DNA of 7,401 nucleotides from an uncultured Synechococcus sp. (GCA_913040905.1 CAJWIC010000062.1:1-7401); one strand, 5' to 3'; counted from the first letter of the stretch, positions 1 through 6,747 are shown. Numbers and translations are program-made. The notes: generated by a model from the sequence alone, not told the origin.

Positions 1-227
1 GGCGTGCTGAGTACGCCGCAGTCACCGACCAACAGGCCCTCGATGCCCTGCGCCTTGTGAGTGAGCTTGAGGGCATCATTCCGGCCCTGGAAACCGCCCA
101 CGCCTTCGCCTGGCTGGAGCAGCTCTGCCCGACTCTGCCCGATGGCAGCGAGGTGGTGATCAACTGTTCAGGCCGCGGTGACAAGGACGTCAACACCGTG
201 GCCGAGAAGCTGGGGGATCAGCTCTGA
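1..227 (+). CDS. trpB: Tryptophan synthase beta subunit, C-terminal part (5' end outside window)
   Basis: The frame ending in TGA at 225-227 is open from the first complete codon at position 3 and encodes 74 residues. The motifs are those of the PLP-dependent TrpB C-terminus: EGIIPALETAHA, with the conserved Glu of the beta active-site region, and the late VINCSGRGDKD segment, where the family's Ser-Gly-Arg-Gly-Asp lies near the PLP pyridine ring. The protein ends with VNTVAEKLGDQL, as TrpB proteins usually do. TrpB condenses indole, delivered from TrpA through the internal tunnel, with L-serine to make tryptophan in the cytoplasm. The start lies upstream of the window. The stop is only 6 bp from the stop of the convergent hrcA gene, so there is no room for a separate terminator between them. 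The call is firm because both signature segments are intact. Confidence 0.96.
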   Translation, partial: RAEYAAVTDQQALDALRLVSELEGIIPALETAHAFAWLEQLCPTLPDGSEVVINCSGRGDKDVNTVAEKLGDQL

Positions 228-233
228 TTCCGT

Positions 234-1208
234 TCAGTTGAGCAGAAGGTTCAGGTGGCGGGCGACCCGCTGCACAGCCGCGTGGGCTGTGGCATAGGCC
301 ATCCGCATCGGCCCCACCAACGCCACCTGCCCAACCCCTTGTTGGCCACAACGGTAGGGGGCCTGCACCACTGAACAGGCCTGCAGAGCCTTCTGAGGGT
401 GCTCATCGCCGATCCAGACGCCCGGTTGATCCGTGGCGCTCACCACAGCACAGGGTTGGTCATCAATCAGTTCCAGCAGGGGGCGTAATTCGGCTGTGCT
501 GTGGAATTCCGGCTGGGCCACCAGCCTTGAGAGGCCATGCACCACCAGGGGGGTCTCGGGTGACATGGAGGGGTGGTCGAGGGCGCTGCGCAGCACGTCG
601 CCGCTGCGTTGCAGCTGGGGGGGCAGGGACCGCCAGTTGAGGCTGCCTTCCTCCAGCTGCTGATCGGTCCAGCGCTCCATGGCGGTCAGTTCGTCCTCGG
701 CACCGTGCGGGAGGCGCAGGTTGAGGTGGCTGGCTCGGCCGCTCTCCTCCACCAGCATCACCAGCAGCCGATCACCGCTCTGCACCAGGCGGATGGCCTC
801 GAGCTGTGCGCGGGGTTGCTGCGGCCGGGTGATCAGGCTCATCAGTCCGGTGAAGTCGGTCAGGCGCCGGGCCAGTTGCTGCAGCAGGTCATCCAGCGCT
901 GCCCAGCGCAGGCTCAGGCCCGTGAGTTCCCGCTCCAGGTGCTGAACAGCCACCCCCGGTTCCGGCAGGAGGTCGTCCACATAACGGCGGTAGCCCAGGG
1001 CGCTGGGGATGCGGCCGGCTGAAGTGTGGGGCTGGGTCAGCAGACCTCGTTTCTCCAGGGCACCCATGGTCGAACGGACCGTGGCGGAACTGGCGGGGAT
1101 GCCGAAGCGTTGCACCAGCGTGCGGCTGCCCACCGGTTCCATCGTGTCCACATAGTGGTGAACCGTGGCCTTAAGGACCTGTTGTTGCCTGGGGGACAGC
1201 GGTTTCAT
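234..1208 (-). CDS. hrcA: Heat-inducible transcription repressor HrcA
   Basis: This is a 324-residue protein, slightly short of the usual 340-350. Residues 1-75 form the winged-helix DNA-binding domain, with the family pattern PVGSRTL, SSATVRSTMGALEKRGLL and HTSAGRIPSALGYRRYVD. The middle holds the GAF-like/dimerisation part. The C-terminus (about 263-324) carries the HrcA signature IGDEH, then ACSVVQAPYR, then GQVALVGPMRMAYA; the usual GPTRM reads GPMRM here. HrcA represses chaperone operons (groESL and relatives) by binding the CIRCE inverted repeat, and in other bacteria its activity depends on GroE. I saw no CIRCE-like repeat (TTAGCACTC-N9-GAGTGCTAA) in this window, so its targets are probably elsewhere. 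The ATG at 1208 overlaps the rhodanese stop by one base, so the two genes are probably co-transcribed and translationally coupled. The gene converges on trpB with a 6-bp gap. Confidence 0.96.
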   Translation of the reverse strand: MKPLSPRQQQVLKATVHHYVDTMEPVGSRTLVQRFGIPASSATVRSTMGALEKRGLLTQPHTSAGRIPSALGYRRYVDDLLPEPGVAVQHLERELTGLSLRWAALDDLLQQLARRLTDFTGLMSLITRPQQPRAQLEAIRLVQSGDRLLVMLVEESGRASHLNLRLPHGAEDELTAMERWTDQQLEEGSLNWRSLPPQLQRSGDVLRSALDHPSMSPETPLVVHGLSRLVAQPEFHSTAELRPLLELIDDQPCAVVSATDQPGVWIGDEHPQKALQACSVVQAPYRCGQQGVGQVALVGPMRMAYATAHAAVQRVARHLNLLLN

Positions 1209-1561
1209 CAGTACCGGGGAACCGACGAATCCACGTGCACGCTCCAGGCATCAATTCCGCCCTCAAGGTTCCATACCTCCAGTTCCGGCATCTGTTGCAG
1301 CAGCCACAGTCCGAGATGAAGGCTGCGCACGCCGGCATGGCAGATCACCACCACTGGCCGGCCATCCGCCATCTGCTGGGGCACTGAGTCCAGCCAGACG
1401 TCGGATCGGCTCAAGGGCCAGTGCAGCACCTCAGCAGGAAAACGGGCCAGCTCCAGTTCCGCGTCCTCCCGGACGTCCACCAGCAGGGGATCGGGGCGGT
1501 TGTTCTGGAGCCAGGCGTGCAGATCCCGGGCTTGAATCGGACGTGGGTGGATCGGTTCCAT
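1208..1561 (-). CDS. Single-domain rhodanese-like sulfurtransferase
   Basis: This 117-residue protein is a single rhodanese domain. The N-terminal part holds the LLVDVRED strand-loop (about 26-33), a hallmark of the fold. The active-site loop is CHAGVRS at residues 75-81, with the catalytic Cys at 75 that carries the persulfide. The conserved C-terminal NLEGGIDAW follows at about 98-106. There is no signal peptide or membrane segment, so it is predicted to be cytoplasmic. Proteins of this kind (GlpE/PspE-like) move sulfane sulfur from thiosulfate or protein persulfides to thiophilic acceptors; the actual substrate cannot be read from sequence. The start ATG at 1561 gives the standard family N-terminus, and no good Shine-Dalgarno precedes it. 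It is the first gene of a pair with hrcA (TGATG stop/start overlap) and is divergent from the DUF3352 gene across a 53-bp gap. Confidence 0.9.
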   Translation of the reverse strand: MEPIHPRPIQARDLHAWLQNNRPDPLLVDVREDAELELARFPAEVLHWPLSRSDVWLDSVPQQMADGRPVVVICHAGVRSLHLGLWLLQQMPELEVWNLEGGIDAWSVHVDSSVPRY

Positions 1562-1586
1562 GGCGCCATTCTGCGGCGATGGACAA

Positions 1587-1600
1587 AGATGACGTCATCT
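1587..1600. promoter_or_regulatory. Perfect 14-bp palindrome in the divergent intergenic region; candidate operator
   Basis: The bases AGATGACGTCATCT read identically on both strands. The element sits near the middle of the 53-bp gap (1562-1614) between the rhodanese start (minus strand) and the DUF3352 start (plus strand). Its right edge is 14 bp from the DUF3352 ATG and its left edge 25 bp from the rhodanese ATG. The position suits an operator for a dimeric regulator controlling one or both genes. It does not match CIRCE, the NtcA site (GTA-N8-TAC) or the cyanobacterial LexA box. Function is inferred only from symmetry and position. A 14-bp palindrome somewhere in 7.4 kb is not rare by chance; the location is what makes it notable. 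Confidence 0.35.
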
Positions 1601-1614
1601 GACACCGCAGGCCC

Positions 1615-3189
1615 ATGCAGGCCCGCTCCTTCCTGACGGCTCTCGCCGCCGCCGTGCTTTCCCTGGTGCTGGTGACCACCGGCCTCCTCTGGGGGCTGGA
1701 ACGGCGCAGCCCGCTGCACCTGGTGGATCAACCGCTGCAACTGCCGCGAGCGGCCCGTTTCGTTCCCCGCGATGCGGCGCTTTCACTGCATTGGTTGGCG
1801 GACAGTGCCCGTCTCCCGGCCTATGCCCAGGCGGTGGCGCCATCGCGTCAGCGTCGCGCGGCGCGGGATGGAATGCGTCAGTGGCGTGATGGTGCCTTCG
1901 CACTGGCGGGGCTCGACTTCGATGCCGAACTCGCTGGCTGGGTGGGGCCGGAACTCAGTCTCACCCTGCTGGATGCCAGCGACACCCCCGGTTGGGTGCT
2001 GGCAATCACGAGCAACGACACCGACGGCGCTCGGCGCTTTCTCCAGCGCTTCTGGCAGACCCGCAGCCTGGCGGGCACCGATCTGCAGATCAGCAGCTAC
2101 CGCGGCATGGGGGTGATCAGTGGCCGCGGCGCGCTGCAGGGCCGACAACAGCAGCCCCTCGCCACGGCATTGATCGATGACGACCTGCTGCTCCTGGCTT
2201 CCGGTCGCGGGGTGCTGGAGCGGGCTCTGGATGTATCGCAGCTGCAGCAGCAGCATCAGCTCGGGGATGAGCAGCTCGGGCGGGAGATTGCTGAACTGGG
2301 CCAGGGGATGGCGCTGATGACGGCCACCCCTGAGGCGTTGCAGCGCTGGTTTGATCTGCCACCGGCGCTGCATGGGCTCAAGGGGATGGTGGCGGCCCTG
2401 CAGGCGGAGAACGCCGATCTGCTGGTGGAGGGTCGCCTGTGTTTGCAGGAGCCGATCGACGCCGAACCCTGGCCTGTTCAGCGGGATCTGGTGAGTGGAT
2501 CCGGTGGTCGCGCCAGCCTGATGGCTCAGTTACGGAACCCACGCCGCCTGCTCGATCCGGACGAACGTCACCCTCTGGCGCTGTGGCTGGGTCCTGTGCT
2601 CAGGCGGCAGCTGGTTCATCAGCCGGCGGCTCTGGCTCTGCTGGAGTTGGATGAGGGCCCCTCGCTTCTGCAGCAGCAGCCCGAGGGCTGGCTGCTGGCC
2701 ACCAGCCACGGTCAGCCGGATCTGTCGGTCGTGGACGACCAGCTCAAGGCCCAGGGCCTGGCCCAGTCTGATCTCAGCGGTGATGGCGAATCAATCCAGG
2801 TGTGGACCCGTCTGACGCGGCAACGGGGCCGCAACGCTGGTGTGGAAGCCAGCCTGGCGGTGGCGCGATCAACGGACACGGATCGCGATTGGTGGGCAGA
2901 AACCCTCCCGGCACTGATGCAGCGGCAGGATGTCCGGGCACTGGAGCCACGCCAGCAGCAGTGGCGCAACCTCAGCCACCACCAGGCTTCCCCGATGCAG
3001 TCGTTGATGCTGGCCGCACAGCCCGCCCGCTCCGTGCTGGCGGAATGGAAGCCCTGGACCCTGCTGCAGGCGATGGCCGGCCAGCCCCTGCAGCCAAGGA
3101 TTCAGGGTCTCAGCCTCGGCCTGGAGGTGGATCGTCAGGATGAGGGGAGCTCCGTTCTCCCCCTGCATGCCCGCCTCGAGCTTGGTTGA
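1615..3189 (+). CDS. DUF3352 family protein, N-terminally membrane-anchored, function unknown
   Basis: This is a 524-residue protein. Residues 6-27 form one strongly hydrophobic segment after Arg4, followed by ERR, so it is an uncleaved signal anchor or a signal peptide. The rest is soluble and probably extracytoplasmic (periplasm or thylakoid lumen). From about residue 44 it resembles cyanobacterial DUF3352 proteins as I recall them: ARFVPRDAALSLHW, then FALAGLDFDAELAGWVGPEL, then a GWVLAITSNDTDGARRFLQRFW stretch. The body is rich in Leu, Ala and Gln, with QQQ runs near residues 179, 210, 348 and 448. I see no catalytic motif. The ATG at 1615 is preceded by only a weak GCAGG. An in-frame ATG at 1579 is cut off by a stop at 1600-1602, which confirms the start cannot be further upstream. 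The 3' end overlaps sixA. No function can be assigned. Confidence 0.85.
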   Translation: MQARSFLTALAAAVLSLVLVTTGLLWGLERRSPLHLVDQPLQLPRAARFVPRDAALSLHWLADSARLPAYAQAVAPSRQRRAARDGMRQWRDGAFALAGLDFDAELAGWVGPELSLTLLDASDTPGWVLAITSNDTDGARRFLQRFWQTRSLAGTDLQISSYRGMGVISGRGALQGRQQQPLATALIDDDLLLLASGRGVLERALDVSQLQQQHQLGDEQLGREIAELGQGMALMTATPEALQRWFDLPPALHGLKGMVAALQAENADLLVEGRLCLQEPIDAEPWPVQRDLVSGSGGRASLMAQLRNPRRLLDPDERHPLALWLGPVLRRQLVHQPAALALLELDEGPSLLQQQPEGWLLATSHGQPDLSVVDDQLKAQGLAQSDLSGDGESIQVWTRLTRQRGRNAGVEASLAVARSTDTDRDWWAETLPALMQRQDVRALEPRQQQWRNLSHHQASPMQSLMLAAQPARSVLAEWKPWTLLQAMAGQPLQPRIQGLSLGLEVDRQDEGSSVLPLHARLELG

Positions 3190-3652
3190 GCTGGTGCTGC
3201 TGCGCCATGGCATCGCCGTGGAGCGGGTTGAGGGGCGTGACGCCGCGGACCGGCCCCTGACCCCGAGGGGGCGCAGCCGCACTCAGGCGGTGATGGAGGC
3301 GTTGGTGGCGGGTGGGATGCAGCTGGATCGCCTGGTCACCAGCCCCTATGACCGGGCCCTGGAGACCGCACAGATCGCGCTGCAGGCCGGGCTGGCCCCT
3401 GTGCTGGACAGCGATGACCGGCTCTGCCCCGGCGGACTTGTCGCAGAGCTGCTCCATGACCTCGGCGGCCGTATCGCCCTGGTCGGTCACGAACCGGACC
3501 TGGGTCTGCTGGCTTGCGCTCTCCTGGGGCTGCCTCCTGGATCCTTGCGGATCCGCAAGGCCGGGTTGGTGCAGCTGCGATTCAGGCCTGGCGGCTGGAC
3601 GCTCGAGGGTCTGCTGCGGCCGGGACTGCTGCCGTGCACACAGGGACTCTGA
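3167..3652 (+). CDS. sixA: SixA-type phosphohistidine phosphatase (histidine phosphatase superfamily)
   Basis: From the ATG at 3167 the protein has 161 residues, typical of SixA, the small branch-2-lacking histidine phosphatases. LLRHG at about 11-15 carries the catalytic His14 and its partner Arg13. LTPRGRSRTQ (31-40), SPYDRALETAQ (59-69, phosphate-pocket Arg63) and ALVGHEPDL (104-112, second catalytic His108) complete the active site. In E. coli SixA removes phosphate from histidine phosphocarrier proteins (ArcB HPt domain, nitrogen PTS protein NPr); the cyanobacterial partner is not apparent here. The start is ambiguous. ATG 3140 has GGAGGT 12 bp upstream but overlaps the previous gene by 50 bp; ATG 3167 overlaps by 23 bp; TTG 3183 would give the shortest N-terminus (VELVLLRHG) with only a 7-bp overlap. 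All share the stop at 3650-3652. The gene is 39 bp upstream of citrate synthase. Confidence 0.87.
   Translation: MPASSLVELVLLRHGIAVERVEGRDAADRPLTPRGRSRTQAVMEALVAGGMQLDRLVTSPYDRALETAQIALQAGLAPVLDSDDRLCPGGLVAELLHDLGGRIALVGHEPDLGLLACALLGLPPGSLRIRKAGLVQLRFRPGGWTLEGLLRPGLLPCTQGL
3543..3560. repeat. Perfect 18-bp palindrome inside sixA
   Basis: The bases CCTTGCGGATCCGCAAGG form an uninterrupted 18-bp inverted repeat with no loop, encoding part of the Leu-Arg-Ile-Arg-Lys segment of SixA. It overlaps a second GGATCC at 3539-3544. There is no U-run after it, so it is not an intrinsic terminator. A perfect palindrome of this length is expected by chance about 0.03 times in a random sequence of this length (4^-9 per site), so it is unusual but could be coincidental coding sequence. 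I saw no second copy in the window. Confidence 0.5.
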
Positions 3653-3691
3653 GCCGGCCGGCTTAGGTTTGCAGATAGCGACGAAGCGGCG

Positions 3692-4882
3692 GTGGCTCAG
3701 CAGCAGTCAGGAGACCTGCGCCATGCGCGGACAGGCATTGAACTTCGACCCGGACTGGATGGAGTGCCGGCCACCCAGTCCGCCATCTGTGACATCGATG
3801 GTGAGCAGGGGCTGCTGACCTACCGCGGCTACCCGATGCAGGACCTGGCGGCGAACAGCAGCTTCCTGGAAACAGCCTTCCTGTTGATCTGGGGGGAGCT
3901 GCCGAGCCGCGATCAACTGGCGGAGTTCGAACACGCCGTACAGATGCACCGGCGGGTGAGCTTTCGGGTGCGGGACATGATGAAGTGCTTCCCCGCCAGC
4001 GGGCATCCGATGGATGCCCTGCAATCCAGCGCAGCATCCCTGGGGCTGTTTTATTCCCGTCGCGCCATCGACGACCCCCAGTACGTCTACGACGCGGTGG
4101 TGCGGCTGATCGCCAAGATCCCAACCATGGTTGCGGCCTTCCAGCTGATCCGCAAAGGCCAGGATCCGATCCAGCCCCGCGACGACCTGGCCTACTCCGC
4201 CAATTTCCTTTACATGCTCACCGAGCGTGAGCCCGACCCCCTGGCAGCTCGCATCTTCGACCGTTGCCTGATGCTCCACGCCGAGCACAGCCTCAACGCC
4301 AGCACCTTCAGTGCCCGCGTCACCGCCAGCACGCTGACGGATCCCTACGCGGTGGTGGCCTCAGCGGTGGGAACCCTGGCGGGCCCTCTCCACGGTGGTG
4401 CCAACGAGGATGTTCTGGCGATGTTGGAGGAGGTGGGGGCCCCCGGGAACGCCGGCGATTACCTCGACGAGGCCATGGCTGCCAAACGCAAGATCATGGG
4501 CTTCGGTCACCGGGAGTACAAGGTGAAGGACCCCCGAGCGGTGATTCTTCAGGCGCTGGTGGAGGAGATGTTTGCGCGTTTCGGCCACGACGACCTCTAC
4601 GACGTGGCGGTGGCCATCGAGCGGGAAGCACAGACCCGGCTGGGGCCCAAGGGGATCTATCCCAATGTCGACTTCTATTCCGGGCTTGTGTACCGCAAGC
4701 TCGGAATCCCCCGGGATCTGTTCACGCCGGTGTTCGCGATCGCCCGGGTCGCCGGCTGGTTGGCCCACTGGCGTGAACAGCTTGGGGCCAACCGCATTTT
4801 CCGGCCTTCGCAGATTTATTCGGGGTCACAGCCACGCGCCTGGATGCCCATCGACGAGCGTGCAACCGCTCCGGCCGCTTAA
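3692..4882 (+). CDS. gltA: Citrate synthase, GTG start
   Basis: This 396-residue protein makes citrate from oxaloacetate and acetyl-CoA in the cytoplasm, feeding 2-oxoglutarate production for nitrogen assimilation. The family motifs are in order: LLTYRGYPMQDLA (41-53), EHSLNAS (198-204, His199), the LAGPLHGGANEDV block with catalytic His234, GFGHREYKVKDPRA (270-283; the usual GFGHRVYK reads REYK), and PNVDFYSG with catalytic Asp327. Arg352 and Arg371 lie where the family's substrate-binding arginines are expected. The length fits the short, Gram-positive/cyanobacterial type rather than the longer NADH-sensitive E. coli form. The start is GTG at 3692; no in-frame ATG follows until residue 49, beyond conserved sequence, so GTG is strongly indicated despite a poor Shine-Dalgarno. 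The gene is 39 bp downstream of sixA and 24 bp upstream of ndhA, so co-transcription is plausible. Confidence 0.96.
   Translation: MAQQQSGDLRHARTGIELRPGLDGVPATQSAICDIDGEQGLLTYRGYPMQDLAANSSFLETAFLLIWGELPSRDQLAEFEHAVQMHRRVSFRVRDMMKCFPASGHPMDALQSSAASLGLFYSRRAIDDPQYVYDAVVRLIAKIPTMVAAFQLIRKGQDPIQPRDDLAYSANFLYMLTEREPDPLAARIFDRCLMLHAEHSLNASTFSARVTASTLTDPYAVVASAVGTLAGPLHGGANEDVLAMLEEVGAPGNAGDYLDEAMAAKRKIMGFGHREYKVKDPRAVILQALVEEMFARFGHDDLYDVAVAIEREAQTRLGPKGIYPNVDFYSGLVYRKLGIPRDLFTPVFAIARVAGWLAHWREQLGANRIFRPSQIYSGSQPRAWMPIDERATAPAA
4736..4743. repeat. Single HIP1 octamer (GCGATCGC) within gltA
   Basis: The octamer GCGATCGC matches the highly iterated palindrome found at high density in many freshwater and filamentous cyanobacterial genomes. 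Only one copy was noticed in 7.4 kb of GC-rich sequence, so it may be chance. This low density fits a marine picocyanobacterium better than a HIP1-rich genome. Confidence 0.4.
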
Positions 4883-4906
4883 GTTGCAGGCACTTCAGTC
4901 GACACC

Positions 4907-6028
4907 ATGGTGAGTCCGGGACTGGACCTTGAACTGAGTTTCAGCCAGGCCCTGCAGGGTCTGGGGCTGTCTGAGCAGGCCGCGAGGCTGCTCTGGTTAC
5001 CCCTGCCGATGCTGCTGGTGCTGGTGGCAGCCGTGGTCGGCGTGTTGGTGTCGGTCTGGCTGGAGCGCAAGATCTCCGCAGCAGTCCAGCAGCGGATCGG
5101 CCCCGAATACGCCGGTGCCCTGGGTGTGCTTCAGCCCCTTGCTGACGGCCTCAAGCTGCTGGTCAAGGAAGACATCATTCCGGCGCGGGCTGACAGTCTC
5201 CTGTTCAGCCTCGGCCCGGTGCTGGTGGTGATTCCGGTGATCATCTCCTGGTTGATCATTCCCTTTGGTCAGAACCTGCTGATCAGCAATGTCGGCGTCG
5301 GAATCTTTCTCTGGATCGCCTTCAGCAGCATTCAGCCCATCGGGCTGCTGATGAGTGGCTACGCCTCCAACAACAAGTATTCGTTGCTGGGTGGTCTGCG
5401 GGCTGCCGCCCAGTCGATCAGCTACGAAATCCCCCTGGCGCTGGCGGTGCTGGCCATCGTCATGATGAGCAATTCCCTCAGCACCGTTGACATCGTCGGC
5501 CAGCAGACCGGCGCCGGCATTCTCAGCTGGAATATCTGGCGTCAACCCGTTGGGTTCCTGATCTTCTGGATCTGCGCGCTTGCCGAGTGCGAACGCTTGC
5601 CCTTCGACCTTCCTGAGGCTGAAGAGGAATTGGTGGCGGGGTACCAGACCGAATACGCCGGGATGAAATTCGCTCTCTTCTACCTGGCGGGTTACATCAA
5701 CCTGGTGCTGTCAGCCGTGCTGGTTTCCGTCCTGTATCTGGGCGGTTGGGGTTTCCCGATTCCGGTCGAGTGGCTGGCGGGTTGGTTGAACCAACCGATT
5801 GATGCACCCGTTGTGCAGGTGATCACAGGGGCAGTCGGCATCGTGATGACGGTGTTGAAGGCCTATCTGCTGGTTTTCGTGGCCATCCTGCTGCGCTGGA
5901 CCACACCCAGGGTTCGCATCGACCAACTGTTGGATCTCGGCTGGAAATTCCTGCTGCCGTTGTCCCTGGTCAACCTTCTGGTGACCGCCGCTCTCAAACT
6001 GGCGTTCCCGGTGGCCTTTGGCGGTTAA
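4907..6028 (+). CDS. ndhA: NAD(P)H-quinone oxidoreductase subunit 1 (NdhA, NuoH homologue)
   Basis: This 373-residue polytopic membrane protein has about eight hydrophobic segments, at roughly 31-51, 100-120, 128-150, 170-187, 214-226, 255-280, 305-330 and 346-368. Family signatures are [20 protein letters not shown] (51-70), [12 protein letters not shown] (81-92) and the charged quinone-cavity loop [20 protein letters not shown] (226-245). NdhA joins the membrane arm to the peripheral arm of thylakoid NDH-1 and forms part of the plastoquinone site, linking ferredoxin oxidation to proton pumping in respiration and cyclic electron flow. The length matches the usual cyanobacterial 370-375. The ATG at 4907 is 24 bp after the gltA stop, with no clear Shine-Dalgarno. 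It heads the ndhA-I-G-E cluster. Confidence 0.97.
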   Translation: MVSPGLDLELSFSQALQGLGLSEQAARLLWLPLPMLLVLVAAVVGVLVSVWLERKISAAVQQRIGPEYAGALGVLQPLADGLKLLVKEDIIPARADSLLFSLGPVLVVIPVIISWLIIPFGQNLLISNVGVGIFLWIAFSSIQPIGLLMSGYASNNKYSLLGGLRAAAQSISYEIPLALAVLAIVMMSNSLSTVDIVGQQTGAGILSWNIWRQPVGFLIFWICALAECERLPFDLPEAEEELVAGYQTEYAGMKFALFYLAGYINLVLSAVLVSVLYLGGWGFPIPVEWLAGWLNQPIDAPVVQVITGAVGIVMTVLKAYLLVFVAILLRWTTPRVRIDQLLDLGWKFLLPLSLVNLLVTAALKLAFPVAFGG

Positions 6029-6099
6029 TCCCGCTGATCGTGCTGACCCGGCCATCATGGTTCCGGTGATCTGACCCTTTCTCTTCCAGGCTTCTCGCC

Positions 6100-6747
6100 A
6101 TGTTCGGATTCCTCAAACAGGTTGGTGATTACACGCGGGATGCCGTGGATGCTGCGCGCAACCTGGCGCAGGGCTTTTCGGTCACCTTCGACCACATGAA
6201 GCGCCGTCCCGTCACGGTGCAGTACCCCTACGAAAAGCTGATTCCCTCCGAGCGGTATCGAGGTCGAATCCACTACGAGTTCGACAAGTGCATCGCCTGT
6301 GAGGTGTGCGTGCGGGTCTGTCCGATCAACCTGCCGGTGGTCGATTATGTGATGAACAAGGCCACCAAGAAGAAGGAGCTGCGCAACTACTCCATCGACT
6401 TCGGCGTGTGCATCTTCTGCGGTAATTGCGTGGAGTACTGCCCCACCAACTGCCTGTCGATGACGGAGGAGTACGAACTGTCTGCCTTTGATCGACACAG
6501 TCTTAATTACGACAACGTCGCACTGGGCCGGCTCCCCACCAGCGTCACCACCGATCCTTCGGTGCAGCCCTTGCGTGAGCTTGCCTACCTCCCCGCTGGC
6601 GAGATCGATCCCCATGGTGTGGCCAACGATCGTCCCCGAGCTGGGCAATTACCTTCTGAGGTGCTTAAAACCCTGACCCCTCCTGCCAAGGCTGCGGCCA
6701 AGAATGAGGGACAATCCAGCGGTGACGCCAAGGAGAGCGACGCATGA
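6100..6747 (+). CDS. ndhI: NAD(P)H-quinone oxidoreductase subunit I (NdhI), 2x[4Fe-4S]
   Basis: This 215-residue peripheral-arm subunit has two classical CxxCxxCxxxCP motifs: Cys64/67/70/74 ([12 protein letters not shown]) and Cys104/107/110/114 ([12 protein letters not shown]). Each cluster takes its fourth ligand from the other motif, giving the paired [4Fe-4S] clusters that pass electrons from the ferredoxin-docking region towards plastoquinone. The N-terminus ([20 protein letters not shown], about 38-57) is standard for the family. Beyond about residue 180 the tail is rich in Ala, Lys, Glu, Ser and Asp, looks disordered, and is probably poorly conserved. The start at 6100 follows a 71-bp gap after ndhA that holds no other gene and no clear terminator. 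The stop overlaps the ndhG start as ATGA, so translation is coupled. Confidence 0.97.
   Translation: MFGFLKQVGDYTRDAVDAARNLAQGFSVTFDHMKRRPVTVQYPYEKLIPSERYRGRIHYEFDKCIACEVCVRVCPINLPVVDYVMNKATKKKELRNYSIDFGVCIFCGNCVEYCPTNCLSMTEEYELSAFDRHSLNYDNVALGRLPTSVTTDPSVQPLRELAYLPAGEIDPHGVANDRPRAGQLPSEVLKTLTPPAKAAAKNEGQSSGDAKESDA
6730..6735 (+). promoter_or_regulatory. Shine-Dalgarno for ndhG
   Basis: AAGGAG lies 8 bp before the ndhG ATG at 6744, inside the last codons of ndhI. It is the clearest ribosome-binding site in the window and supports the overlapping ATG (ATGA) as the real ndhG start. Confidence 0.7.

Noticed and set aside
221..243. Possible hairpin across the trpB/hrcA convergent stops
   Set aside because: Only a 4-bp stem with an interrupted extension and no U-run on either strand; its symmetry comes mainly from the two facing TGA stops.
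573..1022. Plus-strand open frame of 149 codons
   Set aside because: It lies wholly within hrcA on the opposite strand, has no recognisable domain, and hrcA motifs are intact throughout.
2235..2260. CAG-rich stretch in the DUF3352 gene resembling a trinucleotide repeat
   Set aside because: Short and imperfect; it follows from Gln-rich protein sequence and GC-biased codon choice rather than a true microsatellite.
1783..2373. Minus-strand open frame of 196 codons
   Set aside because: Shadow of the DUF3352 gene; low-complexity Gln/Arg/His composition and no family resemblance.
3652..3663. 12-bp palindrome AGCCGGCCGGCT after the sixA stop as a terminator, and TAGGTT just after it as a -10 box for gltA
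   Set aside because: The palindrome has no loop and no following U-run, and the -10-like hexamer has no convincing -35 partner; short GC palindromes are common at this base composition.
6057..6074. Five-codon ORF (MVPVI) in the ndhA-ndhI gap
   Set aside because: Too short, no ribosome-binding site, and expected by chance in a 71-bp gap.
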